A DNA stretch of 38,985 nt from Microbacterium sp. K24 (GTDB taxonomy: Bacteria; Actinomycetota; Actinomycetes; Actinomycetales; Microbacteriaceae): positions 1 to 38,985 of the forward strand of contig NZ_SSDJ01000037.1 of assembly GCF_004794465.1 (NCBI RefSeq), written 5' to 3'. The notes under the pieces were generated by a model. That model worked only from the letters and a program-made list of their open reading frames with translations. It was not told the origin of the DNA and searched no databases. Of the stretch, positions 1 through 7,640 are shown piece after piece. The translations under genes were made by a program, and so were the position numbers. The first letter of the stretch is position 1. Every line of letters starts with the position of its first letter.

Positions 1-295
1 CGAGCCGGGCGCGGGCGGCATCGCGATTGCGCAGCTGCGCACGGTGCTCGGACGCCGCGATCGTCAGGGCGCCGTCGACGAGGCGACCGCTCAGCTGATC
101 GAGGAGCCGCTCGCGCTGCACCGGCGAGAGCGCCACCGAGTGCGCGGCATCCCACAGCAGTTCCACGCGGGAATCCGCGGTGTTCACTCCCTGCCCGCCC
201 GGGCCGGACGACCGGGAGAACCGCCACGACAGCTCCGACTCGGGGATCGTGACCCCCGAGTTCACGCGAAGACCGGGGCGGTGAGGAGCGGCCAT
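1..295 (-). CDS. arfB: ArfB (YaeJ)-type peptidyl-tRNA hydrolase, 5' part
   Basis: This is the N-terminal 98 codons of a class-I release-factor-like protein; the rest lies beyond the left edge. ArfB enters the empty A site of ribosomes stalled on broken mRNA and hydrolyses the peptidyl-tRNA. The sequence shows the RF-1 domain signature SSGPGGQGVNT with the catalytic GGQ at residues 33-35, very close to the N-terminus as in ArfB and unlike full-length RF1/RF2, which carry a long codon-recognition part first. The basic C-terminal tail that would confirm ArfB is not in the window. The ATG at 295 follows a GGAGG that almost touches it and a second GAGGA about 10 nt further up. It may be read from its own promoter in the 146-bp gap after the MFS gene, which also holds a long inverted repeat. 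Confidence 0.85.
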   Translation of the reverse strand, partial: MAAPHRPGLRVNSGVTIPESELSWRFSRSSGPGGQGVNTADSRVELLWDAAHSVALSPVQRERLLDQLSGRLVDGALTIAASEHRAQLRNRDAARARL

Positions 296-340
296 GCCTC
301 CATCATCCTCTTCGCCCGCGAACTTTGCCCGCGCACGAGC

Positions 341-407
341 CTCGCAGAACAGCACGAACCTCGCAGGGATCCGGAGATCTTCTGCGAGGTTCGTGTCGTT
401 CTGCGAG
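341..407. repeat. Long intergenic inverted repeat, copy 1
   Basis: Two 26-nt arms (341-366 and 382-407) pair at 24 positions, with one G-T wobble at 352/396 and one A-C mismatch at 351/397, around a 15-nt loop that starts GGATCCG. Each arm holds two direct CTCGCAG-like words flanking CACGAAC. A second, closely related copy lies at 6710-6775. There is no T-run after the stem, so a classic intrinsic terminator is not clear. The position, after the MFS stop and before arfB, would allow a role in transcript-end formation. It does not code. Confidence 0.8.
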
Positions 408-441
408 GTTCCGCGGCGCCCGCGCGCAACGGCATCCGACG

Positions 442-1719
442 TCAGCCCGCGACCGCGACCTGCTCGGTCGGCGCATCCGCGTCGGCAGGCTGCTTCTTCG
501 CGGTGTTCGCGATGTGCGCGCGACCGACGACGATCGCGGCGACGACCATGAGTGCGGCACCGAGCCAGTACGGGGCGGCGTGGCTGACGGTGACATACAG
601 AGCGCCGGCGATGAGCGGAGCCACCGTGCCCATGGCGGCGTTGAGCGACTGGGTCGCCCCGCCGAGCCAGCCCTGCTCGTCATCGCCGACCGCGTTCGAC
701 ATGGCGCCGTCCATCGCGGCCGTCGAAGCGCCCTGCCCGGCGGCGAGCATCAGCGCGCCGACGATGAACACCCACGGCTGCGCGAAGACCGATGCGACGA
801 CGGCGAGCCCGAGCAATCCGATCATCTGCGCGATGATGCCGCTGACGATCACGCCGCGCTCACCGATGCGCGGGAGCAGGATGCCGAGCAGCACGCCCTG
901 GATGAGGATGTCGATGATGCCGACGGCCGCGGTGAGCAGGCCGATCTGGGTCGGGCCCCACTGGACGGAGTCGAGCGCGAGGACGCTGAAGTTGTTCACG
1001 AAGAAGCCGAACGGCAGAGCGAGCAGGCCGAAGGCGATCATCAGACCGCGCAGCTCCTTGCGGCCGAAGGCGTTCTTGAAGACCCCGAACGGCTGGACGT
1101 CGCGCAGCCGGATCGCGGTGATGCGGTTCTCGGGCTTGAGGCTCTCCGGCAGCAGGAAGATGCTGAGGATCGCGATCGTGAGCCCCACGGCGGCGGTGAG
1201 GAAGACCGGGAGCTGGATGCTGATCGCGGCGAGGAGTCCGCCGATCGCGGGACCGATCATCATCCCGATGCCGGAGAGGGCGCCGAGCAGACCGAATCGC
1301 TGGGCGCGCTTCTCGGGCGGGGTGATGTCGGCGAGATATGCGAAGAGGGCAGGGAGGTCACCGGCGGTGAGCCCCTGGATGACACGCGCGAGCACGAGGA
1401 TCCACAGCGCTCCGCCGATTCCGAACAGCGCCATGGCGAAGGCCGCGCCGAAGGCGGCCGCGATGATGACGGGGCGGCGACCGAAGCGGTCGGACAGGCG
1501 TCCGAGGAACGGAGCGACCAGGAAGGCGCACAGACCGTTGACGGCCTCGAGCACGCCGACCCAGATGGCGAGGTCCTTCTCCTCGGACACATACTGCAGC
1601 ACGACGAAGGGAAGAACGGGAAGGACGACCGTCATACCGATGACGGTGAGCATCGTGAGCACGATGAGCATGATCCAGGCGCGGTTGGCGCTCTTGATCG
1701 AGTGAATAGGTGAAGTCAT
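442..1719 (-). CDS. MFS drug exporter, TetA-like (DHA1)
   Basis: A 425-residue, 12-helix major facilitator protein expected to export a small hydrophobic or cationic compound by proton antiport across the cytoplasmic membrane. The loop 2-3 signature GRLSDRFGRRP is at residues 73-83, and the helix 5 region GIGMMIGPAIGG matches motif C of antiporters. Length and opening residues fit the TetA/multidrug group. The ATG at 1719 has no Shine-Dalgarno site. A promoter reading TTGACT (1753-1748), 16 nt, TACACT (1731-1726) would start transcription at or within a base of the ATG, so the mRNA is probably leaderless. A divergent TetR gene starts 70 bp away, and a near-palindrome lies in the promoter, so drug-induced derepression is the likely control. 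The substrate cannot be read from the sequence. Confidence 0.9.
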   Translation of the reverse strand: MTSPIHSIKSANRAWIMLIVLTMLTVIGMTVVLPVLPFVVLQYVSEEKDLAIWVGVLEAVNGLCAFLVAPFLGRLSDRFGRRPVIIAAAFGAAFAMALFGIGGALWILVLARVIQGLTAGDLPALFAYLADITPPEKRAQRFGLLGALSGIGMMIGPAIGGLLAAISIQLPVFLTAAVGLTIAILSIFLLPESLKPENRITAIRLRDVQPFGVFKNAFGRKELRGLMIAFGLLALPFGFFVNNFSVLALDSVQWGPTQIGLLTAAVGIIDILIQGVLLGILLPRIGERGVIVSGIIAQMIGLLGLAVVASVFAQPWVFIVGALMLAAGQGASTAAMDGAMSNAVGDDEQGWLGGATQSLNAAMGTVAPLIAGALYVTVSHAAPYWLGAALMVVAAIVVGRAHIANTAKKQPADADAPTEQVAVAG

Positions 1720-1725
1720 ACCGTA

Positions 1726-1783
1726 AGTGTACTGATACCAGTTTTGGAGTCAAGCCAGTTTCGTATCGACTTCGCGCTAGGCT
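1726..1783. promoter_or_regulatory. Divergent MFS/TetR promoters with operator
   Basis: On the minus strand TTGACT and TACACT with a 16-nt spacer serve the exporter. On the plus strand TAGGCT at 1778-1783 lies 6 nt before the regulator's ATG. The 12-bp imperfect palindrome ACTGATACCAGT at 1731-1742 covers the end of the exporter's -10 box and half its spacer, a natural place for the TetR dimer to block RNA polymerase. The operator assignment is inferred from position and symmetry. Confidence 0.6.
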
Positions 1784-1789
1784 GGTGCC

Positions 1790-2407
1790 ATGACGAGCAT
1801 CGAGCCGATGGGGCGACGCGAGCGGAAGAAGGCGGCGACCCGGAAGAACATCTCCGACGTGGCGACCGCGCTGTTCCTGGAGCGCGGCTTCGACGAGGTC
1901 AGCATCCGCGAGGTGGCGGATGCCGCCGATGTGTCTCCCACCACCGTGTTCGCGCATTTCCCGCAGAAGGAGGCGCTCGTCTTCGACGAGGACGACGAGC
2001 AGCGCGACCGTCTCGTGTCCGCCGTCCGCGATCGGCCGCAGGGAACGACGATCAATCGCGCCATCCACACCTTCTACGCGACCGAGCTCAAGGCGAACGT
2101 CGACGAGCACGGCAACGACGTCACGCGCATCTTCGTGCGCTTCCTCAACGAGACGCCCGCACTGCGCGAGTACGCGGCGAAGATGTGGCTCCGCCATGAG
2201 GATGCGCTCTCGGATGCCATCGCCGACGAACTCGGACTGCCCGAGCCGACGCCGGAGATCCGCGTCTACGCGCGCTTCGTCCTGCAGATGCAGCTGCTCG
2301 TCAACGAGAACGACGACCCTCTCGGCGTGCTCGATGCGGGCTTCGCGATCCTCGACGGCGGCTGGTCCCCCATCGAAGCGCGGCTCGCCGGCGGCAGCGC
2401 GCGATAG
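1790..2407 (+). CDS. TetR/AcrR-family transcriptional regulator
   Basis: A 205-residue regulator. Residues about 12-60 form the TetR helix-turn-helix (RKNISDVATALFLERGF, then VSIREVADAADVSPTTVFAHFPQKEAL). The rest is the variable helical ligand-binding and dimer domain. It most likely represses the divergent MFS exporter at 442-1719 and perhaps itself. The ATG at 1790 lies 6 nt after a TAGGCT -10 box, with no Shine-Dalgarno site, consistent with a leaderless message. It ends 9 bp before the convergent SARP regulator. The inducer is unknown. Confidence 0.9.
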   Translation: MTSIEPMGRRERKKAATRKNISDVATALFLERGFDEVSIREVADAADVSPTTVFAHFPQKEALVFDEDDEQRDRLVSAVRDRPQGTTINRAIHTFYATELKANVDEHGNDVTRIFVRFLNETPALREYAAKMWLRHEDALSDAIADELGLPEPTPEIRVYARFVLQMQLLVNENDDPLGVLDAGFAILDGGWSPIEARLAGGSAR

Positions 2408-2416
2408 GTTCTCTCC

Positions 2417-5092
2417 TCAACGCCGCCCGACGAGGGATCCGGCGAGTTCCACCAGCTCGTCGACCTCGCACTGGAGGCCATGGGCGTAGGCGCTCTGCCA
2501 CTCCGCGGGCGTGAGCCCCTCCCTGACGCGGTGCAGATAGAGCTCGAAGTCCGCCGGCTCGTTCGCCCGCGGATCGAATCCGTAGCGACGACCGATCGCA
2601 TCGACGGCGCCGATGATGCGTGCGCCCGTGGCGTCCTCCCCGAGAGCCGCGGCCGCACCCGCCACGACGGATGCCGCGATCAGCAGCGAGACCGGGTCGC
2701 CGTCCTGGGCGCTGCGCTGCACGACCGGGACGAGCGTCGCGAGCGCCGGCGCTCCCTGCCGTCCGTCGAGGTGCACCTTCGCAGCGACGACCGGCGCCAT
2801 GAGCGCCACCCACTCGTGCCCGCAGCGCGTCGCGAACGCACCCGCGCGTTCGAGCAGCCGGATCGCGTCCCTCGCTCGACCGGATGCCCGGTGCACCTGC
2901 CCGCCGATGAGCAGGACCATCGACGCCGCGGCATCCGGCAGACGATCGAGGTCCCGCAGAGCGGCAGCGAGCACCGGAACCGGATCCCTCGACGAGCGCG
3001 GATCGAGGGTGAGGAGGTAGGCGGCGAACGCACGGGCGACGGCGCGCAGCGCCGGGTCGTCGGAGAGGTCCGCAGCCTCGCCCGCCGACGAGATGCTGGC
3101 GGCCGCCTCGTGCATGCTTCCCAGCTGATAGGCGAGGAACCCTCGCGACAGGCGGAGCTGAGACTCGCGAGCGGCATCCGCTGTTCCGGGGAGCGCGTCC
3201 GCGCGTCGGGCGAGGTCGAGCACGTCCCTCTGCCGGCCGGTCCGCACCGCGAACCAGAGCAGGCCGCCGGCGATGGCCGCGCACGATGCGCGATCCTCGA
3301 GACGTGCCGCGGAGTCGAACGCCGTCATCATGTCGGGCCACTCCGCTCGGATCCGTGCGATGGCCGTCGCCGACCCCAGGGATGTGAGGTCGACGGCCGC
3401 TCGTTCGGCGCGCGCGACGAACCAGTCACGATGACGCCGCCACCATTCCGTGCTCGGCCCCTCCCCCTCGTGAGCGGCGCGACGGATGAGCGCAGAGACG
3501 CGGAACACCGGCGCCGCGCCACCGCTTTCCGCAGAGATCATCGAGAGAGCCACGAGCCGATCGAGGTCGGAGTCCCTCGATCGCTCGCCGCACACCGCCG
3601 CGACGCTCTCCCGCGTGAACGGGCCCGCGAATCCGGAGACGCTGCGCAGCGTGTCGCGCTGATCGGCGGCGAGCAGGGCGAGCGACGACCGCAGTGCTGC
3701 CGCCAACGGGTCGTCTCCCGCGGGCTCTGACCGGCCGATGTCGCGCAGCATCGATTCCGCCACCTCTTCCACGGGCATGACGGCCGCGCGCGCCGCCGCC
3801 AGCTCGATCGCCAGCGGCAGCCGCCCGAGTCGCTCGACGAGATCGATGACCGCCTCGCCGTCGGTCGCCGACGGAGCGTCGGAGACGAGTCGTGCGTCGA
3901 ACAGGTCGCACGCTTCCGCGAGGGGCAGGGGGTCGACGCGGAGAACGCTCTCGCCCGGCACCTCCAGCGTGCGTCGCGAGGTCGTCAGAACCGCGAGGCC
4001 GCGGGCGCGCGACAGCACGGCGACCGCGATCGCTGCGACATCCGCCCCCGTGGCATCCGCTCCGTCGATGACGAGGATGCCGCGCCGATCGGCGAGGTGG
4101 GCCGCGATGCCGTCCGGCGACGGGTCGGGCGAGGCGACGATCGACGCGATCCGCTCTCCGACCTGAGCTCCGTCGACGCCGCCGACGGAGACGAACCAGA
4201 TGTGCTCCTCGCCCGCGGCCGCCTCGCTGCTCAGCCAATCGACGGCCAGGCGCGTCTTGCCCACGCCGGCGCCACCGGTCAGGGTGACGAGCCGCGCCAC
4301 GTCGAGTGCCGCCGTGATCGCCGCGCGCTCCTCTCGGCGTCCGACCATCCGCGCGATCGGGGTCGGGATCCCCCGTCGACGGCTCATCCACGCGGATGCC
4401 GCCCGCCTCTCCGATGCCGGACGGGTCTCCGTACCGGCGGGAGGCGCCGACTCGTATGACCCCGTCGACGCGATGCGCAAGAACGCGCGGTCCGCTGTCA
4501 CTGCACGCGCCTCGGCCATGCGCACGAGCGCCAGCAGATCCTCGTCATCCGGGTGCGCGAGACGCAGAGGATGCAGTGCCAGCAGAGCGCTGTCGATGCG
4601 CCCGGCCTCGAGGTCGGTGCGCGCCGCGCGGATCCGGGCGGCGTCGGCGGCGCGACGGATCCGCGCGCGAGCGGCGACGACGAACGGCGGCTCCCCGATG
4701 CCTCGCAGCGGGGCGTCGTGCCAGCCGGCGAGAACCTCTCCCGCAGCGACGGATGCCGCCTGACCACCCGCGGCGAGCGCGTCCTCGAGCATCCAGAGAT
4801 CGACGACGAGATCGGCATGGGGCGCGAGCCGGTACCCGACCCGCCCGCCGCTCAGCCACGGTCCGAGCGGAGTCCCGCGAAGGCGCGACATGTAGGCCCG
4901 CAGCGCCGTCCTGATCTCGGGCGCACCGCCGCCCCAGAGGTCATCGACGAGCGCATCCAGGGCGACGGCGCGCCCGCGTTCGAGCGCGAGCCGGACGACG
5001 AGCGCCCGCGCACGAGGGCCTCCGATGTCGATGCGCGCGCCATCGACCTCGACGGCGAAGTCGTCGAGGAGGCGCACAGTCACGGTGGGCAC
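2417..5092 (-). CDS. SARP/AfsR-type regulator with BTAD and AAA ATPase
   Basis: An 891-residue activator of the AfsR/SARP type. Residues 1-90 form the OmpR-like winged-helix DNA-binding domain (LLDDFAVEVDG ... ALDALVDDLWGG ... ALRAYMSRLR). Residues about 97-205 are the BTAD domain. After a loose linker, an NB-ARC/STAND-like ATPase begins near 250 with Walker A GGAGVGKT at 273-280, Walker B-like ILVIDGADATG, and LTTSRRTLEV. The C-terminal part is Ala-rich and helical, probably degenerate TPR-like repeats. Such proteins usually activate neighbouring genes, often in secondary metabolism, by binding direct repeats near -35. No biosynthetic cluster is visible; the obvious target is the divergent hydrolase-fold gene at 5168. 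The GTG at 5092 gives the full DNA-binding domain. No sensor or membrane part is seen. Confidence 0.88.
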   Translation of the reverse strand: MPTVTVRLLDDFAVEVDGARIDIGGPRARALVVRLALERGRAVALDALVDDLWGGGAPEIRTALRAYMSRLRGTPLGPWLSGGRVGYRLAPHADLVVDLWMLEDALAAGGQAASVAAGEVLAGWHDAPLRGIGEPPFVVAARARIRRAADAARIRAARTDLEAGRIDSALLALHPLRLAHPDDEDLLALVRMAEARAVTADRAFLRIASTGSYESAPPAGTETRPASERRAASAWMSRRRGIPTPIARMVGRREERAAITAALDVARLVTLTGGAGVGKTRLAVDWLSSEAAAGEEHIWFVSVGGVDGAQVGERIASIVASPDPSPDGIAAHLADRRGILVIDGADATGADVAAIAVAVLSRARGLAVLTTSRRTLEVPGESVLRVDPLPLAEACDLFDARLVSDAPSATDGEAVIDLVERLGRLPLAIELAAARAAVMPVEEVAESMLRDIGRSEPAGDDPLAAALRSSLALLAADQRDTLRSVSGFAGPFTRESVAAVCGERSRDSDLDRLVALSMISAESGGAAPVFRVSALIRRAAHEGEGPSTEWWRRHRDWFVARAERAAVDLTSLGSATAIARIRAEWPDMMTAFDSAARLEDRASCAAIAGGLLWFAVRTGRQRDVLDLARRADALPGTADAARESQLRLSRGFLAYQLGSMHEAAASISSAGEAADLSDDPALRAVARAFAAYLLTLDPRSSRDPVPVLAAALRDLDRLPDAAASMVLLIGGQVHRASGRARDAIRLLERAGAFATRCGHEWVALMAPVVAAKVHLDGRQGAPALATLVPVVQRSAQDGDPVSLLIAASVVAGAAAALGEDATGARIIGAVDAIGRRYGFDPRANEPADFELYLHRVREGLTPAEWQSAYAHGLQCEVDELVELAGSLVGRR

Positions 5093-5101
5093 AGCCGATC
5101 A

Positions 5102-5119
5102 TTGCACGAACGTTGCAGC
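5102..5119. promoter_or_regulatory. Possible SARP-box direct repeats
   Basis: The heptamers TTGCACG (5102-5108) and TTGCAGC (5113-5119) repeat with an 11-bp period, separated by 4 bp, the spacing typical of SARP binding sites. A weaker GGCAGC follows at 5124-5129. They lie in the 75-bp gap between the SARP gene and the divergent gene at 5168. They sit about 35 nt before the likely -10 (CAGGCT, 5155-5160), further than in classic SARP promoters, so they could instead serve autoregulation of the SARP gene. Confidence 0.35.
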
Positions 5120-5167
5120 GGACGGCAGCCCCTGGGGAGGGACTTCCGGACGCCCAGGCTGGTCGAC

Positions 5168-5998
5168 ATGGAACACACCGATGCACCGACTCAGACCCGA
5201 TTCCGCACCTCGCTCGGCGACATCGCCGCGACGATCGTGGGGCGAGGACCCTACGCCCTGCTGTGGCACGGCATGTTCGTCGACGGCGAATCCTGGGCAT
5301 CCGTCGTCGATGAGCTCGCCGCCCATCGCACGCTCGTCGTCATCGACGGGCCGGGCTATGGCGCCAGCTCGCCGCTCACCCGCCTGAGCTCGATCGAGGA
5401 GTGCGCGGAGGTCGGCGCACAGATCATCGAGCAGCTCGGCGGGGACGGGCGCGTCGACTGGGTCGGCGCCGCCTGGGGAGGCCACGTGGGGATGGCCGCC
5501 GCGGCGCTCTTCCCGCGCAGCATCCGCTCGCTCATCGCGATCAGCTCGCCGGTCGAGCCGATCGACCCGGTCTTCCGGATCAAGCTCATCATCGCCAACC
5601 AGATCCTCGCCCGATTCGGGCCGATCGCGCACCTGAGGCACGCCGTGCACGACGCGCAGCTGATCCCGGCGCACGCGAAGAACCGCGCGATGACCGACGT
5701 CATCGACACGGCCCTGACCCGCGTCTCGCGGCAGAGCGTCGCCGCCACGCTCTCGTCGTTCATCATCAACCGTGCGGATGCGACGCACCGACTGCCGCGG
5801 ATCGGTGCACCGACACTATTGGTGGCCGGCGACGACCGCGGGGAATGGACGCCCGAGGTGATGGAGGCCGCGGCCGCCCTGATCCCGGACGCGCGGACGC
5901 GGGTCATCACCGGAGCGCGGACGCTGATCACGGTCGAGCAGCCCGCCGCGCTCGCGGCCGAGATCGTCGGGTTCTGGGAGGCGCTCGACGCGGAGTGA
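5168..5998 (+). CDS. Alpha/beta-hydrolase-fold protein lacking catalytic residues
   Basis: A 276-residue protein with the full outline of an alpha/beta hydrolase: the oxyanion strand LLWHGMFVDGESW near residue 35, VVIDGPGYGAS, a nucleophile elbow, a cap region, LLVAGDD with the acid position at 222/223, and a final LITVEQP. At the elbow, where active family members read GHSMGG, this protein has GAAWGG, so the serine position is Ala102. Where the catalytic His normally precedes the final E-x-P, there is Thr252. Two of three triad members are therefore missing, and hydrolysis by the usual route looks impossible. It may be a binding protein, a decoy or a cofactor-free enzyme of another kind. The ATG at 5168 follows a CAGGCT -10-like box by 7 nt. 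It is divergent from the SARP gene, which may control it. Confidence 0.85.
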   Translation: MEHTDAPTQTRFRTSLGDIAATIVGRGPYALLWHGMFVDGESWASVVDELAAHRTLVVIDGPGYGASSPLTRLSSIEECAEVGAQIIEQLGGDGRVDWVGAAWGGHVGMAAAALFPRSIRSLIAISSPVEPIDPVFRIKLIIANQILARFGPIAHLRHAVHDAQLIPAHAKNRAMTDVIDTALTRVSRQSVAATLSSFIINRADATHRLPRIGAPTLLVAGDDRGEWTPEVMEAAAALIPDARTRVITGARTLITVEQPAALAAEIVGFWEALDAE

Positions 5999-6043
5999 AT
6001 CGATGATCCCGCGCGCGGACACCCGCGTCGCTACCCTGTGCGT

Positions 6044-6685
6044 ATGACCGCAGACGACGCGAAGAAGACGGTGACTTACTACTCGGTCGCCCGCGTGGTG
6101 TCGTATACGGATGCCGTGTTCGCCATCGCCGCGACCCTTCTCGTGCTCGACCTCACGACGAAGACAGTCGGAAAGGTGCAGTCCGACGCCGAGCTCTGGG
6201 CGGCGCTCGGCGGCATGTGGCAGACCTTCCTCTCGTTCGGCATCAGCTTCGCGCTGCTGAGCGGGCTCTGGGTGCTTCATCTGCGACAGTTCCGCGACAT
6301 CGCCCGCGTCGATGCCGTGCTCCTCTGGATCAACAACGCCCGCCTGCTGTTCGTGGTGCTGATCCCGTTCACGACGAGCCTCGTCGACGAGTACTCGCAG
6401 TTCCTCGCCGCCCGGATCCTCCTTCCGATCAACTTCTTCCTTGCCGTGCTGCTCGGCGTCGCGTCGTGGGCCTGGGCAACGGCCCGCGGGGGACACCTGC
6501 TGAAGGACGACGCCCGATCGGACGCGGCGCAGGAGAACGCGGGAGGGATCGCGGCCGTGATCTGTGGAGGGCTGGCGGTCGTGCTCTCGCCGTGGCTCGG
6601 CTCCTGGGCTTTCACGGCCTACGCGTTCAACGGCCCGTTGACCGCTCTCGTCCGTCGTCTCGGTCGGCGCGGCCGCGCGCGCTGA
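6044..6685 (+). CDS. TMEM175-like (DUF1211) membrane protein, putative K+ channel
   Basis: A 213-residue membrane protein with about six helices. The first helix reads RVVSYTDAVFAIAATLLVLDL, which matches the pore-lining signature of bacterial TMEM175 proteins (R-x3-FSD-x-VxAI-x2-TLxVL) with FSD changed to YTD. Known family members are leak-like potassium channels, and the helix 1 isoleucine/leucine residues form the filter; the change from Phe-Ser to Tyr-Thr keeps the Asp. The ATG at 6044 lies 6 nt after TACCCT (6032-6037), which fits a leaderless start; a GTG at 6038 overlaps that position and is less likely. It stands alone, followed by the second inverted repeat. Channel activity is inferred from family only. 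Confidence 0.78.
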   Translation: MTADDAKKTVTYYSVARVVSYTDAVFAIAATLLVLDLTTKTVGKVQSDAELWAALGGMWQTFLSFGISFALLSGLWVLHLRQFRDIARVDAVLLWINNARLLFVVLIPFTTSLVDEYSQFLAARILLPINFFLAVLLGVASWAWATARGGHLLKDDARSDAAQENAGGIAAVICGGLAVVLSPWLGSWAFTAYAFNGPLTALVRRLGRRGRAR

Positions 6686-6709
6686 CGGCCCGTCGCCGTC
6701 GCGTGAATC

Positions 6710-6775
6710 TCGCAGAACGACACGAACGTCGCAGGGATCCGAGGGGACTCCTGCGACGTTCGTGTCATTCTGCGA
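6710..6775. repeat. Long intergenic inverted repeat, copy 2
   Basis: Arms 6710-6735 and 6750-6775 (26 nt each) pair with a single C-A mismatch (6718/6767) around a 14-nt loop that again contains GATCCGAG. The sequence is nearly the same as copy 1 at 341-407. At one stem position both sides have changed together: C360/G388 in copy 1 is G6728/C6757 here. It lies between the TMEM175-like gene and the gene at 6816, ending 41 bp before that start codon. Confidence 0.8.
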
Positions 6776-6815
6776 AGTACTGCACGGAGCCCGACCGTCC
6801 CCCTATCCTCTAGGC

Positions 6816-7547
6816 ATGTACACACCGGATGTGAGGCGCTGGACCGGGATCTCGGCGATCGCGGTCGCGGTCTTCCTGGGGATCGAAGGCACCACGAAGA
6901 TCACGGCCGGCGATCGGCCGGAGCTCGACGAGTCCCAGGCGCTCATCGACTACACGGTGGCCACGAGCACCCAGACGATCATCGTGATCCTGTCGGACAC
7001 CTTCCTGATGGCGTTCCTCATCGTCTTCCTCGCCTGCTTCCGTCAGCTGGTCACGAAGGCCCGATCCGACCTGCAATGGATCGCCGACATCACCTTCGGT
7101 GCCGGCATCACCTTCGTCGCGGTCACCCTCGTCGGAGACGCGATGGACGGCGGCGCCGCGTTGGCGGTGATGGGCATCACGCCCGACGCCTCCGTCATCC
7201 GGACGCTGATCCTGGGGCACAGCATCATGTTCGGATCGACCGGAGCCGTGCTGCTCGCCCTCACGTCCGCGACCGCGGCCTACCTCACGTTCGCCTCGAG
7301 GGTCGTGCCGCGCTGGACCGGTGTGCTGGCGGCGGCGACCGCCGGCTCGAACCTCGCCTGGGCGATCGTCGGCCTGAACGGCACGTCGCCCAACGAGTTC
7401 TTCGCGGTCGGCGGCGCCGGCAACGCGATCCTGGCGATCTTCCCCTGGCTCGTGTGGGTGTTCTGCGTGGGTGTCACCACCGTGCGCGGCGCGCGCCCCG
7501 GAACCCATAAGTCGGGAGCGCCGCTGGCCACCAGCGCGCCGAGATAG
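6816..7547 (+). CDS. Hypothetical membrane protein, about six helices
   Basis: A 243-residue integral membrane protein I cannot place in a named family with confidence; the layout resembles DUF4386-like proteins. Hydrophobic segments begin near residue 10 (ISAIAVAVFLGIEG), 50 (TIIVILSDTFLMAFLIVFLACF), 85, 125, 155 and 205 (AILAIFPWLVWVFCVGVT). There is no catalytic signature. The chosen ATG at 6816 lies 6 nt after TATCCT (6804-6809), the leaderless arrangement seen in neighbouring genes; an upstream in-frame start would fall inside the inverted repeat. A hairpin follows at 7555-7596, so this is probably a single-gene unit. Confidence 0.75.
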   Translation: MYTPDVRRWTGISAIAVAVFLGIEGTTKITAGDRPELDESQALIDYTVATSTQTIIVILSDTFLMAFLIVFLACFRQLVTKARSDLQWIADITFGAGITFVAVTLVGDAMDGGAALAVMGITPDASVIRTLILGHSIMFGSTGAVLLALTSATAAYLTFASRVVPRWTGVLAAATAGSNLAWAIVGLNGTSPNEFFAVGGAGNAILAIFPWLVWVFCVGVTTVRGARPGTHKSGAPLATSAPR

Positions 7548-7554
7548 CGAGGAG

Positions 7555-7596
7555 CGGACCTGATCCCCTTCCGATGCGGTCGGGGGTTGCGGTCCG
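7555..7596 (+). terminator. Possible terminator hairpin
   Basis: CGGACC (7555-7560) pairs with GGTCCG (7591-7596), and inside it CCCC (7565-7568) can pair with GGGG (7582-7585). It begins 8 nt after the stop of the membrane protein gene. No T-tract follows, as is common in high-GC actinobacteria, so this is only a moderate call. Confidence 0.35.
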
Positions 7597-7640
7597 AAGA
7601 CGGCGGCGCGTCGGATGCCGTGCGGGTGTAGCTTGCGGAC

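Noticed and set aside
325..1713. Long plus-strand frames opposite the MFS exporter
   Set aside because: Low-complexity Arg/Asp/Pro-rich translation; the minus strand encodes a clean 12-helix transporter.
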